64,000 nucleotides of DNA from Thereva unica (GCA_949987705.1 OX465283.1:2460207-2524206); one strand, 5' to 3'. Positions 1 to 13,954 are shown, counted from the first letter of the stretch. The notes: generated by a model from the letters alone, not told the origin. Translations and numbers: made by a program.

Positions 1-3000
1 CTGAACTCGCTTCCATAAGCATAATTTCAACTTAACCCAGGTAGCTGTGCTGAGTCGAGTTCAATCGAGCCGCTAACTGAACTCGACTCGCCGGGGTGGT
101 GAGGCTTGTGTGTTACCGTGAAGCTCTAGTCTATTTCGGTGGTGATAAGACACTGCACGGCAAATTTCAGTCTGGGTCTTCCTTATCGAACAAGACGGAG
201 TCAATAGACTTAACAAAGTTAGCTACCCTTCCAGCCCCTAATTTTTAAGCTTAAGGTGTAGTTGAGCGCTTTAACCCTACCGGGAACTTACAACAATCCG
301 ACACACTAATAGCGCACTCCCAAACTATAAGGGATGCCAAAAAAAGGAAGATGAGTCACAGAAGGGACTCTTTATAAACAGAATCGTTCTAATTGTGGAC
401 AGATGGGCTAATATACAACACGGTGAAATAATTTCTTTTCGCTTTTAGGTCTTTTTGATCATTTCGAACACTTTCCTCGCTTTTTTAGTCAAAACTGACA
501 CTAAATGCTGCTGTCACTGTATTTATTCCCTCCAAGCTCCTCCCTTATTCTAGATCTCACCAGCAAAACCTCGAGACCCATCTACATATTACTAGAACAA
601 TTGAGACTCTTTCTCTTCGCAATCTCTAGAAACTTCGAGAAGCTTGCCATGTTCAATAACAATTACTTTAAACTCTAAATAATAGATGGCGCCACGTCAA
701 CTGACTGCAAAAATCGTTACAAATTACAAACGTAATCGAATAGGTTTGAGGATATGAGGAAGAGATGACGATCTTGAGTTTGAACTAACATTTGGGTAAC
801 ATTGTTCTACACCTGAGTTGTTCTATTAATGAACGAATTCTTTGTCTGTAGCGTGTGCGAGAAGAAGGGCTGTAAACAAAGTAAAGGAGTCGAGCGGGCT
901 AATTCAGTGCGATTTCCGTAGAGGCGTAGAGAAAGCGTTTATTTCGATGGGTATTTGTTTGCCCTCTTACGGTGGACCAGTATCGTGCTGTCACGAGTAG
1001 TTTAACAGCCTTTTTTGGATGTTATCTATAACAAAACTGATTTTCGAAGCCCAGATAAGAGAATATTCGTGAGTAGGCATTTTGGTAGATTGGTGAGCAG
1101 CTCTGTATCCAGATATAACTCCTTCTTGCGGATATCCATTTGCTATAGTGCCATCCAAAAACAGCGTCTGCCATTAAACGAGAAGTGTCTCTGCCCGTTC
1201 CCTGATGCTTCGACCTCATTTTCATCCATTTAACCGAGAAAGTACGGACTACCTAAAATACAGACCGTTCCTCTCTAAACTCCAATCCAACTACCGTTAA
1301 GTCCGTCGAACTAGATATATTGGTAGATCACTTAAACTTAAACAGATCACTAGAAATGCGACGTTTTTAGAAATCCAAAAAATATTCTAAAACAGCTGAT
1401 TGAACAACAACAACAACAACGTCGTCCACATGTCGTCTTTATTTATACAAATGAGCATAGAAGCCTCTATTAATATTCATGAGCCACTCGAAGTGCGTTT
1501 CGAAAATAAAATTTTTCATTATTAGTAGCCGCAAATGATCAGCAACTCAATTAATCTCGGCCTGATACGATCTGCAGCCCGATCGTGCATCCATAGCAAA
1601 ACACGTGAAGTTCATTAAGCATGTTTGGTATTCCCACACACAAGGCACTCTTCTGCTGGGTCTCTGAAGAAAAGCCTACCGAGTACATTTAAGCTCCTTA
1701 AACATAGATGTATAACGGTATCATTCATTACTGCATCACTAGTGATCATGCTGCATCATTTGATCATGTCGAGAACCTATTCCATGTCTCTGGATATGGT
1801 TCGAAATGCGGTCATAAAACTTGAGTAGGTACTTCGTCTTGCAGCACGACCCATCTTGAGCCGAACGGTTCGACCTTCCCAGTGGGTCGCTGCTGAAGAT
1901 CAAATGTGAAATACCGAATAAGAAACCAAATTGAAAGAATCAGAATCCCAATGATGGATGATTGCGCAGCTGCCCTTAAGCCACCTTGAAGATCGTTCAT
2001 TTGGCGTGATCTCCTCGTTGGAAATTAGAATAATTAATGGAGCCGCGGTGTTTTTTCGTCGAGTACCTGGTTAGAATTCAATTTTCCCAACGTGGACCGC
2101 TATCAAGTCTGGGAATCTTCTCAGAAGATCATCATCATCATCATTAAGCGATCGGATGATCTTTGCGGTCAAGTTCATGTCATTCGGCGATTTAAGGTCG
2201 TCACTTGCGGGCCTATTTGTCAATTAACTTCAAGATCCGCCAAGCACCAGAAAATGCGATCGGAGTGACTCTCGACTATCTCATGTGCGTCTTGATCTTG
2301 TCTCCTTGCAAGATCACTTTTCTCCTAGGTACGATCACCGGCATTCTTCGTAGCTACCAACAATACTCTCCGGAAAAAGAGTGAAAAAGCGGATCTCGAA
2401 CAAGAAAAACGTTGGTTCTAGTCAATCAGCTGCTTGATCACTCAAAGCCACACAGGGTGATCACGCCGAAAGACAGATCAGGCCCTCGTTACGTGAAGTC
2501 TACCGTGAAATTATCCCCGTTTTTTCTGTCATAACGACTGGCTTAAAAGATCAGCGGAAAAACGTTTTAAGCCGAATTACAGGGAAATGCACAACTCTTT
2601 TTCTGGCGGTTGTTGTTGAAGGTGTAATGATTGAGCGCAAAAACGGTGAATGGAGAAGTTATTGAATTGTATTTTTGTGCAATTGTCAGCATTGTTGGGA
2701 AAGATTAGCTGCATGGTAGTTATTTGCTTTGAATGCGAATATGATCAAGTCGGAGCGCTTTGAGAGGAGTTACGCAAAGATCGCGAATTAGAAAGGAGGA
2801 GGTGGAGCTGACTGGGTGTTTTTACTCGTATGTGACTTACTTGAATATTGCGCTTTTTTGGTTTGGAAGTAAATTACAGTGTGTTGAACGATCTTTCAGT
2901 GTTACATCAATGCAGCTTCGAATCAGGTAGAGCAGGTAAATCAGGTACGTCTTAAGTAATAAAATAGAGGAAATGATTGTTTTTGCATATTTTGTTGAAG

Positions 3001-6000
3001 ATGTTGACTCAACTCTCGGCAAGTCGGACGCGTTAATTTATGTAATATTCTTACAATATTTTTTATCATGAAAGAGAATTTCACTCCATCGACAAGTCTT
3101 TACAAGATGAAGAGACATTAGAAAGCAAATCGAAGGAAGATTTACTACCACAAGAGAGTCGCCATGCTCGGAACGATGGAGGTATTTTCAATATCCGCCA
3201 AGTCCAATCAAGAATTGCACAACCCAGATCTCTCCACTTTTGGGATAAGTCTGTGGGTTCACCGTCCACCGGACTTGCAGTACGTCATCTGCCGCCACAC
3301 TGTAATTAGCTCCCCTCTATAATATTCTGGATCATGAGGTTCCTGCCTTTTCTGGCTAGTATGCCTATGGCGATTTTCACGGGGGGCGGTTAGTCTATGT
3401 ATGGGCTTCCATTTTCTGCTGTTCGTCATCCTATTCAATGCTACTACCCACACTAGCGCTGGGTATATGTAGCATGACTGAGTTAACTATTCTAGCCCTT
3501 AGAAGGCTATGGCTCGGTCGCTGATTCCTTAATGACCTCTAAGTGTGCTTTATCACTACCCAACATTGGCTGGTCGCTTAGAGTTGACAGTTCGATCAGG
3601 GTCACGTACCATTGCCATGGAGATTCCGGCCGCATTCCTTCGTTCGGTCTATTGCGTAGGAGTTTGTGGGTCTGGAGTGTGTTCTGTGGGTCTTCCAAAT
3701 TCGGCTTTATCCCTCCTTACCTTGGCCCTCTGAAGCGTCCAGAATCTTCGGGCAGATCGGCAGTTATGTGGATCTGCTTCGTGGCTTCCTGCGCTCCCGA
3801 TAGCTGTTCTGCCGTCAGTCTATTGGTAAGTAGTTTGCGATGAAAGGGGACTCGGGTGTGCTCCGTCTGGCTCATCAATTCCAGTCCGGCCATCCTAGCC
3901 TCGGTCTTCTTCAACTTCATTTTTTTATGAGTACGGTGGGATGGTGAAGATCCATGACAGAGCCTCCATATCAAGGACAAAGCATTATATAACTAGGTGC
4001 GCCCGGTCCCCAGAGGAGATCGTCAAACGAGAGTGCTAAAATCTACCCACTCAAATGCATCCTTCGGACCGATCGTATTGGCCCATCCCTTTCAGGACAG
4101 CTTCCAGTGGCCAGCACGAGAACCTTATGATCGAACTTCCACCAGTCCGACCATCAATCACGGAACGTGCATATTTACATACACTACATGTGGCTTCCAT
4201 ACCTCAATGGTGACTGATCACCCATGATCATGCCATATGTGACGAACTTATGGATCAAATGTTCTATAGAAACGATCGCTTGACACAATTAATTAATCTG
4301 TTGCACATGTCGTTATTCAATTGGGGAAAGTACTTTACACTTGAAATTCCACCCTAGCTAGGCGATTTCTTTTCATTCAGCTAACGATCTCCTCTGCTAA
4401 TGATCGTTTCTTCTGATGAAGAGCCATTACACTTACACTGAAAGCTTCGAAACGTTATTCGCTTGGTAGTTTCCTTTCAATTCGACGAGTGTTCTCAGGG
4501 TTTTAAGTTTTGATTACATTTAAGGAGAAGGAGGAGATACCCGCAAAATAATCGATTTAAAGCGAACGTAGTACCATAGTATCAGTCACGCTCCCACTCC
4601 CACTTCTCCTACAAAGATTTCTCAAACTTTGACTAGTAAATCTCTACTGGAGTGATACTGCACGCTGTTTACGCCTTTTGACGACCACGCGCCAATGACT
4701 CCAGACTGGTGCGGGAACTTGCTCAGTAAATTAAAGTATTTTTATTTTAAAATTCTAGCAATTTTTTTTAATTTTTAAACTTTATTCTTGGCAAATGTCC
4801 CAACATTTGCAATTACCAGAGGTAATAAAATATTTATTACCTTTTTATTACCTCCATCGTAGAAATCTGCTCGACAAGTTCTTTAACGAGTTTAGTTTAA
4901 GCTTAATGTCTTGAAAAAATTTGAAAAAATAGAGATGGGCATTGCATTTGCTGAAAATAGCAATTTCCATGCTCTGTTAAAATAAGGTAATAACATAAAT
5001 GATCAAGGAACAACTTTTCGTTCACTTATATTCTTAATCCATACCAGTTTGATTCTTGACGTTATGGTGAGAATATGAGAGGTATGGTGGAATTAGTTTT
5101 CCTAGAGAAAAATTTAATGCGCAAAAGCATAAGGCTTACCTATGGAAGTAACGCTAAGCACCTGCGCGAACAGAACGTTTTCGTCTTTTGCGTTATATCT
5201 GCTCCTGGTTAGAAGTTCCTGTATTTTTTCTGAGTTTTACGTCTCCTGATCGCGACCTGCAGTTTGAGATGTAGCGCATGTCTGTAGTTAAAGTAGTTTC
5301 GGATATGAAACTGGGTCATGGTCGAACGGACAGACAGAGCCTTTTCTATAAGCTTATTTTAAGCGCTAAAACGATCGGTTCTCTTCAAAATACTACGAAA
5401 TTAAATAAAATTTATTTTTACATAATTTTATACGAAAACTTAGCCACCAACCAACTCCAAACACGGACAACGCATAAATCTGGAAACGACATAAGGCAGA
5501 GACTAAGTAACCCAACTTGACACAAGCCAAATTTGCCGATCAATTCTCATCGAACGATGAAAAATCACCAAAAATATAAGTTGGGATCATAAATTTGTGG
5601 CCACACCGCTCCGCCCCGACGCCGCAGCAGTTCCCACACGAACACGATCATTCACTATGTTCATTCTCACCCACGTCCTCTCGATCAGCGAAGATCACAG
5701 CGTTTAATCGCGATCGTTATACTATAATTGCGCAACCGCAGTGACAAAGTGTAATTGGTGTTTTGGCATGTGAGAACGGCTTGAGAGAACACATCGGCGA
5801 GCATCTGGAGATTCTGCATCTAATCCATGTTACCGAAGTGAGATCCGATCGCGGCGAAAGGTTAATGCGCCATTGCCGAGACCTGGCACTGTTCGCGCAG
5901 CAATGTCGGCGGATTGAGCCCGTACGCCGGATTAATTCTGAGTCGAACGAGGTTAATGGATGGATCTTCATCGCACGGCGGCACTTTGCTGGGATTTTTT

Positions 6001-7030
6001 TGATAGATCGTGATCGTAGTAGCGATCGATGAGAATTTTTCAAATAAAGAAGCTAGACTTAGAAAAAAACGTTTTATCTTCAAATTTGGTAGTCTTCGAT
6101 GTGGATGGTCGTAAATTTCAATTAGATCCAAAGCGGAGGAGATGAATGCAAATTGGAGCGTTGTTGGCGGGGAAAAGTTGTTCCGTCTTCGGCCTTGGCG
6201 GTTCTTAATACTACGTGTGTTTTATGATAATTATTGAAAGGTATTCGTCAGCTTAGTTCAAGGTTGAAGTGCGTATGGAAAAAAACGAATGAACATATTC
6301 TGTACGCAGTGATGCAATCGTCCGCAGCGAAATGCGTAATCTCGTCAGATACGATCACACGTTAGACAATGGAAGGCTACTTTTCAATTTGGAAACTGTT
6401 ACATACGATCACATATGTGCTCTCCATTTGGATTTTTGAGCTTCAGCTCACTTGAAGTTTCTTCAGAAATTTAAATCTTTTGTAAGTCCGGTGAAGTTTC
6501 TGGTTGCAGAAAGCATTTGCATCTCTCGAAAGATCCAAGTCGTAGGGAGATTTGTCTAGTGACTGAAGTTGGAAGAAAAGTGGAACGGATTCTAAATTCA
6601 GCGCAATACGAGTACCATTGAATGATCCACGAGCAAAACAGCCAACCAATTTTATAGAACCTGTCCCAATGTCAAGTGTCATTAAGCAAAAGCACAGGTT
6701 ACCATATGCTAAGTTCACCAGTGTCAGGGTACTGAAATCTCTGTTCAATATGTGAGCCTGTTCAATATGTGGGTACTTACATGACCTGTTGCTGATCACG
6801 CGGAAAGATATCGTCAGAATATTGTCAACTTTACAGGGCACTGGTCAAACAGAGTACATGCAGCCATGGGATTTAGAAATTCATAAATATCTCACAGTAG
6901 AGGACAAAGGAACATTTTCTTTGTAGTTGCATAGAGTAATTCTTAGGTATTACAGGGCGAATAAACTCGTCAAGTGATCTGTAATAGATAATCCCTTAGC
7001 GTCGAAAAGGAAAGATCAATATCGCTGCAA
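1..7030. other. Gene-free stretch, nothing convincing
   Basis: I see no open frame with recognisable protein motifs here. The open frames present are short and look random. There are short trinucleotide runs (CAA repeats near 1405-1420, ATC repeats near 2129-2143). A frame on the minus strand around 3080-3980 has a faintly protein-like composition but is broken many times and matches nothing I recognise. Treat as intergenic or intronic DNA. Confidence 0.6.
4819..4854. repeat. Small AT-rich hairpin
   Basis: GAGGTAATAAAA is followed closely by its reverse complement TTTTATTACCTC, giving a 12-bp stem. Part of the same string (TTTTATTACCTC) recurs at about 40783-40794. It may therefore be a remnant of a small dispersed repeat, although AT-rich strings can recur by chance. 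Confidence 0.4.
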
Positions 7031-7039
7031 AGAAAATCA

Positions 7040-7210
7040 GACGATGACCCGAAAGTATACAGGACAACACAGGGATCCGTTTTGGGACCTCTCTTGTTTA
7101 TTGTGTTGGAGCTACGTTTTCCAATGGATTTAGTTGTGATCTAGTTCATGTACATCAACGTTGCAGAAACGATGGAGGAAATGAAAGTATGTTTGCAAAC
7201 GCTGATCTGC
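7040..7210 (+). pseudogene. Decayed reverse transcriptase fragment (R1-like LINE)
   Basis: One frame reads through the reverse-transcriptase signature QGSVLGPLLF. It is followed by a short stretch resembling the spacer before the catalytic FADD box of R1-clade retrotransposons, and by an acidic helix (EEMK). A stop codon interrupts the frame exactly where the catalytic box would lie, so the fragment is dead. The flanks show no further domain. Clade assignment is inferred from motif style only. Confidence 0.5.
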
Positions 7211-7915
7211 CGATCTTGTTTTTTAACGCCGACTATCGGACAGCCGAGGAATCAGTTTCTCGATACCGAACCGACAATTATCGAGGTAAAAACCGCAATT
7301 AATGCGCTATTCTAAAACCTTCGCTATAATTTTCAGACGAAAGAAAGGGAAGCTTGTTTCTTTGTATGAACATTCTCCGCGCTTTGGTAATAAAGATCAC
7401 CTTAGTCTCTCTCCAGCACCTCACAATATGATCCCATAAGTTGTGCGAGAAAGGACGGTCACCCATGGCAGAGTTCGACATTACTAATGAGGAAGGTTAA
7501 GTTAAACCGAAGTTCGCCTGGATTCTGGAGTCGTTAGCTGGAGTGTATTCATGTGGTACCATTCATCCCCTCAGCACGATTGCTACACGTTGGGATTGCC
7601 GGCTCGAGTATGTTCTTACTGCATCCGCCGTATTCAGCCTGATCCATGGCCAGACATGAGCTGTGTAATGACCAATTACCGTGTTCAGGTCACGTTCCCA
7701 GACAGCACAATAGATTCCCTTGTAAACAATACTTCGGCCTTTCGAGCTACGACCCAGCACAATTACTGAGGACAATAGAGACAATATCTCATCATCGTTT
7801 CAGGAACGAACACTCACCCAAATGCTTGGGAAGGAGTGGAGCATGTCCTCCGCTATAGAAGTATGCACACCTCTGTTAAAATATGAATTTATTCGTAATC
7901 GATCATTCCAAGCGC

Positions 7916-8050
7916 GAGTGTTTTTTAACATGTGGTCCCCCAACTTAGTACTAACAAAATCCAATGCTGCTGACCTTTGCAATCGAACGAAAACCGGTCT
8001 TTTGAGGATGATGACGGCATCTTTTATGGCCATATTTTGCTCCTTTTAGT
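7916..8050 (+). repeat. Dispersed repeat family D, copy 1
   Basis: This block contains CCCCCAACTTAGTAC and, downstream, GCAATCGAACGAAAACCGG. The same ordered pair of strings recurs at 21610-21780 (+), in inverse orientation at 28095-28262, and the second string alone at 44805-44890 (+). No open frame is conserved between copies, so it is a non-coding interspersed repeat of unknown type. Confidence 0.6.
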
Positions 8051-8224
8051 CTAGAAAACGTGTGAGTGTACCGTGCCTCGATTTGGGTGCCATACAAGCA
8101 ATTTGACGCTGCGCCGCGTCTGTTACAGGTTACGGGCGGGCGAGTTTTATTTTTACTCGTGTAGGTAAAGCTGGAAGAATCAGAAGGGAAATTACTCATC
8201 TCATCTCACTCATCTCTCACAATC

Positions 8225-8437
8225 ATTTTTCCCGAACTCGTACAGCATCCAAGAGTCCAAACGTAAATCTCATCGCCATCTGCCCGAACACCACCTGGAC
8301 CTTCCCTGATCTACCCTATTCTCTTCTATCCTTCAAACCAAGCTTGCTACTAGACATTGCACTATGACCTGAACGACCTGAGAGACTGGTAGTACAAAGG
8401 GTGACTCCTAAGCTTGGTATTTTCACATAAAAAAAAG
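8225..8437 (+). mobile_element. 3' end of CR1/L2-like LINE (family A), truncated
   Basis: The fragment begins with a decayed version of the C-terminal coding end of this family (a phrase related to CCGAACTCGTACAGCATC). It runs through the family's conserved 3' untranslated block: GACATTGCAC, then AGTACAAAGGGTGACTCC, then TTTCACAT followed by an A-tract. The same ordered blocks occur at about 14150-14270, 31330-31425, 40650-40700 and, inverted and split, at 16460-16494/19742-19840. It is a 5'-truncated dead copy, typical of target-primed retrotransposition. Confidence 0.7.
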
Positions 8438-11400
8438 TTTGGTCTATAAATCCAAGACTCTTAAGGCTGATTAGTAGCTTTTGTCCAGCTCGAGAATGAA
8501 TAACTATTGTATATTATACACATAGTATGTAAACATGATGATTTGAACTCAAGTTGAACCCGAGTCCAACTACAAGTAGACGCGAGTCGACTTGAGTTAG
8601 GGTCGACTGAGCCCGACTCAGCGTTCATTAGTTGAGTAATTGAATTTAGTTGACAGCAGCATCTTTGTGTTTTGTTTGTGATTTGTGACGCGAGTCGAAA
8701 ATTCAACTCAACCTTAACTCAACTATTCAACTCATCATGTATATGTAGTAACAGACGATATTTCACAGACTGAGGTGTACAAGGGACATTGACTGCCGAC
8801 CTTCTCCCTCTGAAATACATTACTTACAATGCAACACAACACAACCTTGTTTTTGGTGTGATTAGTTCGTAAGGTTTGAATAACGAGTTAGAGTAATAAA
8901 TTTCGAAAACCAGCAACGACTGAGCATCAGTGAAGTTTTTACCTGATTTTTTTTTGAGACAGAAATGCTGTCAGCTGTCAAACTCCATTCCAAAAATTGA
9001 TTGCAATTTAAGCAAGGTAAGCCAACGTTAACAGCACTTCCGATACTCCACACATGAATATGTACATCCAGATAACAACCAAACTATGTCAACCTTAAGG
9101 TTGCGCGTTTTCCTCGATCCCATCTGCGCATGCCCAAACAGCTAAACACTTTCCATATAAGCTCGAGAATATCTGCGAGCATCTCTGCCTCTCGATCTTA
9201 ATGAAGGTTCAAATGAATTAATTTCTTCATAATTCACCATCGACGATGATTTGATTTTTTGCCGCTCGCATGCCGCCCAAACGATGTCAAGTTCAACCCA
9301 GCAAATTAAACTAGACGAGCGAAGAAGTGAAGAAAGGCACCAACTCCCCGAAGAGACGTCGTCGTCTTTGATCTTGTTGTCACTCCGATTCCGATCCACG
9401 TACGCAGGTAAGAGACTGAAGATCGCTCGGGTAATTAGTGGAAATTAATGATGCACGCGGCTAGTTGCCGGTGATCCATCGATTTGCCCAATGTTTATCT
9501 AGATAAGACTCCTCGGCCAAGCCTTGCTCGACGTCGACTGACGCCGATTGATGGTGGATACGGTAAGTGTGAAATAGCCCGTCAATATTTCGTGCACTGG
9601 AAACGGTTTCGCGCGACCTTGGGACTTCACACCGCGTCAGTACGGTTTTTCGTGTCTTTCACCACAGTCGGTCGTTTTGCGTCTTCAGTCGAGTCTACCT
9701 TCTTCGACGTTGCTACAACGTGGAGCAAGAAGAGAACATCCGACTTGAAGTCCGGAATTCCAACGATTCAATTAAAATCGCTTAAGCACACCTTTCGACG
9801 ATTGTGGGATTTCGTTTGCGAATTCGCTCGATGCGAGGCTGGTGTCGATCCAATCCGATCCGATGCTTTGAATAGAGAAGATAAGGAACCGAAAATAGCG
9901 TACATGTATAGAAGTTTTCAAACTCCGTGACACAAATAATTTGAAGGGTTCTGCGCACCTCGTTGCCCAATTTCATAAAATTTGTTCTATCATTTCCCCT
10001 CTTTTAACTTAAAAAGGCAACAAACGCAGAAAAAACTCAACAAAATAATTTGGGAAGGGATGTGCGCATGCCGGATGAATAAAGTTAAGTAATCTTTATA
10101 TGTATTGAGCAGAGCTTTGAAATACATGTAAAACTCCTGCTCAACAAAGGCAGTTTATCCATCGTAATAAGCATAATTTTACTATAATTATGCTAAATAT
10201 TTCCCATCCCTAAATTTAAAATAAATTAAAAGAATTGCTGGAAAAAATTCTTTTAAAGATATGAGCATTTTCATTCATAAATTGAGAGTTCTCCGCAGCC
10301 GCAAGCAACACAACCTCCCCGGGCAGAAGCGCGCTTGCGACTGGCGGAAAATGTCAAAAATCTAGTAATCAAAGTGATAAAAACACAATTATCGTATTTT
10401 TTAGTAGAAATTACTACAAATTATTTCTGTGGCATTTGTGTAAAATATAAAAACCTTAAAATAAAAAAAATATATAAAAACGGGTGTTTTTCAGTCATAA
10501 TTTGTAATTTTTTTAAATAATCATCGAAGTCCCAGAAAAATACACCTCCCTTTAGCAATACGCAGTCGCGACTGATTACATGGCAGCAAGTGATTTGATA
10601 GGAGGAGTTAAGTGAAGCTTTTGTCTGAACTTTTTAACATTTTTAAGAGCTTAGCTGGGGAAGATGCGCGGGATGTCACGAGGTTTGAAAACGTCTATAC
10701 ACGGATTTGAGGGAAGCACTTGGGATCAAGAAATTTTCTCTCCAATTCTCTCCCTCCACTTTAACCACAACAACAAAATACATTCACTTTACCCCACAAC
10801 AACAAAATACATTGTCGATCCCGGACATAGGCGTAGTGAAATTTGTTCAGGTTTTGCGAAGGGTCTGCTTCAAACATTTAGCCAAGTGAAGCGTTTTCAC
10901 CGAGATGGTTGCTGAGAAACGATATCCCTCCCGGTTTTTGAATGAATATAACACAGCCACTGACCGGGATCGACACAAATACGTAAAGAATGCTATTTAT
11001 TAGTGTTGCCAAAATGCTTCCCCGTGCTTAATAAATTGCTCTTCCTCGTCTTCTCTATTCAGAGATCCGATGGCGATGATGCTGATGCGATAATGAAGAT
11101 GGCGCGAACTCTGGAACCCAGTGACTTACACAATTTTGCTGGCAGAAGTTCAATGTCAGAAATTGCGCGAATCAGCGACGACTGGTGTTGGAGAGTGTTC
11201 AGAGTCATGTTTCGATTTGTGAAAACAATTTTTTCAAAGGTTTCGACTAATGCAGCAATTTGGTGGTTGCCGCTGTGACAAGAACATGGTAAGGTTGACA
11301 CGTTAATGGCTTTTTAGTTGGCTTCGGAATGAGTGTGTAGAGATCCCGCTATCATTGTTTTGATGTCGCTATCAAGATCTAATCTTTGCGAGTCCGTGTA

Positions 11401-12134
11401 ATGTGAATTTTATAGGCTTGTTTTTGAAATTGGTTTGGTCATGGGTTCAGGGTTTTGGTGTGAGGTTACCCAGACTATTGGAAAACAGCCTGAACTAATA
11501 GTAACTGAAATGAGCGCTAAGGCGAATAGACCCGAACCCTTCCAATTCAATCCTTACTCCCTAGAATAGGTTAGAGAATCTATAACATTGAATTGACGTC
11601 CCTATGAAATTGATTTGACGTCGACTTGCGACTTATGTAATGGACTACTATTTATGTTTTTATAGACTAGTTTCGGCAAAAATCGACGTTCGAACATCGA
11701 CTCAAAGTCGTCAAAATGACGATATCCACAATAGGCCCCGTTATCTATCTCCAGAAGTGCTGAAGCTACGAAGAGGTCTGATCGCGTCGTTGCAATCGTT
11801 CAAGTCTTTTTTCTAAAGGTCGCATAGACGATATCCACAGAAATCTGTTCAAGAGTAAAATCGTCGAAGGTGGCAGTTTTTATTATGCATATTTACATAA
11901 ATTTTATTAATTTCAATTTGCATATCGTTTGTCGTAAATCAATGCCTCCCAAAAGAAAATACTAAAAAAGTTTGGCATGGATCAAATGAGAAGCTGCAAC
12001 TTGATTTCCAATAACTAAACGGGCAATTGATGGGACGCTAATTTGACGAAACGACTTAAAACGTATAGAGAAAAATCTTTATAGAGTCTCTCGAAGGGAT
12101 GGGGTAAATACGTAGCTCGAGAACGCTGATCTCT
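8438..12134. other. No recognisable gene
   Basis: Nothing in this 3.7 kb can be assigned. An open frame of 148 codons at 9484-9930 (+) is the longest, but its composition is unremarkable and I recognise no domain, so I do not call it. The stretch 8540-8720 is rich in GAGTCGA/GACTC strings. At 10766-10815 the 19-base string CACAACAACAAAATACATT occurs twice about 29 bp apart, a small tandem duplication. Confidence 0.55.
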
Positions 12135-12267
12135 GTAGCTCGTTTCTGTAACTTCAGTGCAGAAAAATCAAAGATGTGGTGAAATGTGGCACCAGTGGTG
12201 AGAATGACATCAAATAGAGAATTTTTGGTAGAGAACTTCTCTATTGCGAGTTACAGAAACGAGCTAC
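12135..12267. repeat. Foldback element with perfect 19-bp inverted repeats
   Basis: GTAGCTCGTTTCTGTAACT at 12135-12153 is repeated as its exact reverse complement at 12249-12267, enclosing 95 bp of non-coding sequence. This is the form of a small foldback or MITE-like element. I could not identify a convincing target-site duplication, and the element may extend slightly beyond the perfect arms, since another GTAGCTCG lies just upstream near 12111. Confidence 0.6.
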
Positions 12268-12629
12268 TGCGCACAAAAGGAAATCAACCAGTTGGGGACC
12301 ATAGCGGTGAAAGTAAGTGACTAGGCTATCCGCTCCAAACTCGCATTTAGGAATCTGGGAGTGATTACTCACCAAAGGCTCGGCTCCGGAGTGCCCTTGG
12401 CGGAAAGGAGAAAAAAGCTTTCGCCTTCAGCACAGCACCCGCGAGGATGTTGCCTACCATAGGGGCCCCAGAGTAAGCCGACGCTGCATATCACCACAGT
12501 GGTTAGTTCATTGGTATTTTATGCAGTTACTGTCGGTACAACGGGCAAGCGAGGGGGCCAAGGCAGTGGAGGACCGTAAAATTCCAATGCTACATCATTG
12601 TGTAAGTTCGGGGTTCATTGCCTTCGTCT

Positions 12630-12960
12630 TCTTCTTAAACTGCTCTAAAACCAGGATCCGGACCTGGCCTCTCGCAACTGCTCTCTCCACCGGTTCCGAA
12701 TCTGAGCCGATGTCATCCAGTTTGGCATCCCCAAACTTCGACGCTCGTTCGTGCCATCCTTCCAGCAGAAGTTGGGTCTCCTTTGCTGTTGCACCTCATA
12801 GGTCTTACCGCAGAGAACTTTCCGATCAGGTTCATCTGCACTCATACGAGTTAGATGCCCTGCCGAGCCTTATTATCTTCACAACATCTATGTCGCGATA
12901 GCGCTCGTAGCGTTCCGGATACCTTTACAAGCTAAGTCATGGTCAACCTACCTATGGTTT
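12630..12960 (-). pseudogene. C-terminal end of a LINE reverse transcriptase, decayed
   Basis: Read on the minus strand, the frame ends with RRSLGMPNWMTSAQIRNRWR followed by a basic stretch and stop at about 12645. This matches the typical end of insect endonuclease/reverse-transcriptase polyproteins: an R/K-rich stretch, W-x-D-G, then NW...A...R..WR...EA. The preceding frame (DIDVVKIIRLGR) resembles the segment that precedes it in such proteins but needs a frame change. Only about 100 codons survive. Confidence 0.55.
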
Positions 12961-13030
12961 GCAGGGTTCTACTCTAGCTATGCTATAATTTCATCGTTCA
13001 TTGTTTAGCAGGCTATTAATACCGCCAATG

Positions 13031-13105
13031 GCTAGATCACTGAACTATGCGTTCGGTGATCGACGAAGTGTTCCGATTGATCGTTTTGATTGTGCCGGAA
13101 GTTGT
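13031..13105 (+). repeat. Dispersed repeat family E, copy 1
   Basis: GCTAGATCACTGAAC is followed within 45 bp by TGATCGTTTTGATTGTGCCG. A near-identical ordered block lies at 24231-24297. Both copies carry an internal near-palindrome GATCACTGAAC...TTCGGTGATC / GTTCAGTGATC. Non-coding; origin unknown. Confidence 0.6.
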
Positions 13106-13954
13106 GTGACTTTGCGCATAAAACTTAGTAATTGCGGTCACCATACCTCCGCTTGAGAGATATCGGGCCTGATAGTATCAAATCCACACTTAAGGGCACT
13201 GTACGAAGCCAAATATTTTATGTGAAAATCAGTAAGGAGTAGGTTCCAGACCTCACCTAAGATATTCATGGGCCACACTCGCATGGTCTTTGTTTCTTCT
13301 ATTGCTCCCGGCCTTGGGCTCATCGAAACTTTATGACATTATAGGTCCTATTTAGAGTAGGCAACCACACCAGGGAGCCTTATATGAGAACTGCACGTAC
13401 CACAGCTATGGACATCCACAAGACCATCTTTGGCCTCAGGCCCCACTTCTTATTGAAAGTACGATTTTCGACCTGATAGTCTGGTACTGCCGGCGTCACA
13501 GCTTTTGTCGGTTTGTTAGCGGAATTCACTTGTTAAAGGAGGGATAACACTCCAAAGAGACTGTCTCCCGCAAGCTAGCATGTCAGTGGGCTGCTATTGA
13601 GGATATCGGCTTTGCGAAATCGACGCCCGGTTACAAAAACTTTTTGCTTTGAATTTTGTTACATTCGTGGGCTTAGTGTAAATTTCTATTCTTCTGCGTG
13701 AGCTCCTACAAAATCCAGTAGTTAAAACGCAAAGTCCATCACCCCGCCATTCAACACCATTTCAAGACTTACCCGACTAGCATTGGAAGGGTGGGCTGCA
13801 TGAGCGGCCTGCTGAAAGAGGGCATTTACTTAGACTCCTCATGACGACAACACAAAGAAATATCTGAAATACTGAAGTGAAGTATACACTATCAGTATTT
13901 ATCTAGTCTGGCTCCTCGAAAACCGCCTAAGCGTAGCTGGACAAACCAAGCTAC
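13106..13954. other. No gene; probable retroelement debris
   Basis: No coding region is supported. A string near 13482-13502 (CTGGTACTGCCGGCGTC) appears in inverse orientation near 24070-24088, so this block and the one around 24 kb, which also share family E, probably derive from the same repetitive source. Confidence 0.4.

Noticed and set aside
3081..3980. Run of minus-strand open frames that looked like a decayed ORF1/gag
   Set aside because: No zinc knuckle or other diagnostic motif, and several stops between the frames; nothing to distinguish it from chance.
8540..8720. GAGTCGA/GACTC-rich stretch as a satellite related to 1-110 and 45930-46150
   Set aside because: The vocabulary is similar but I could not align a repeat unit between the three places.
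9484..9930. Open frame of 148 codons on the plus strand
   Set aside because: Longest frame in a non-coding region, but no motif, no splice signals that extend it and unremarkable composition; the length alone is not strong evidence.
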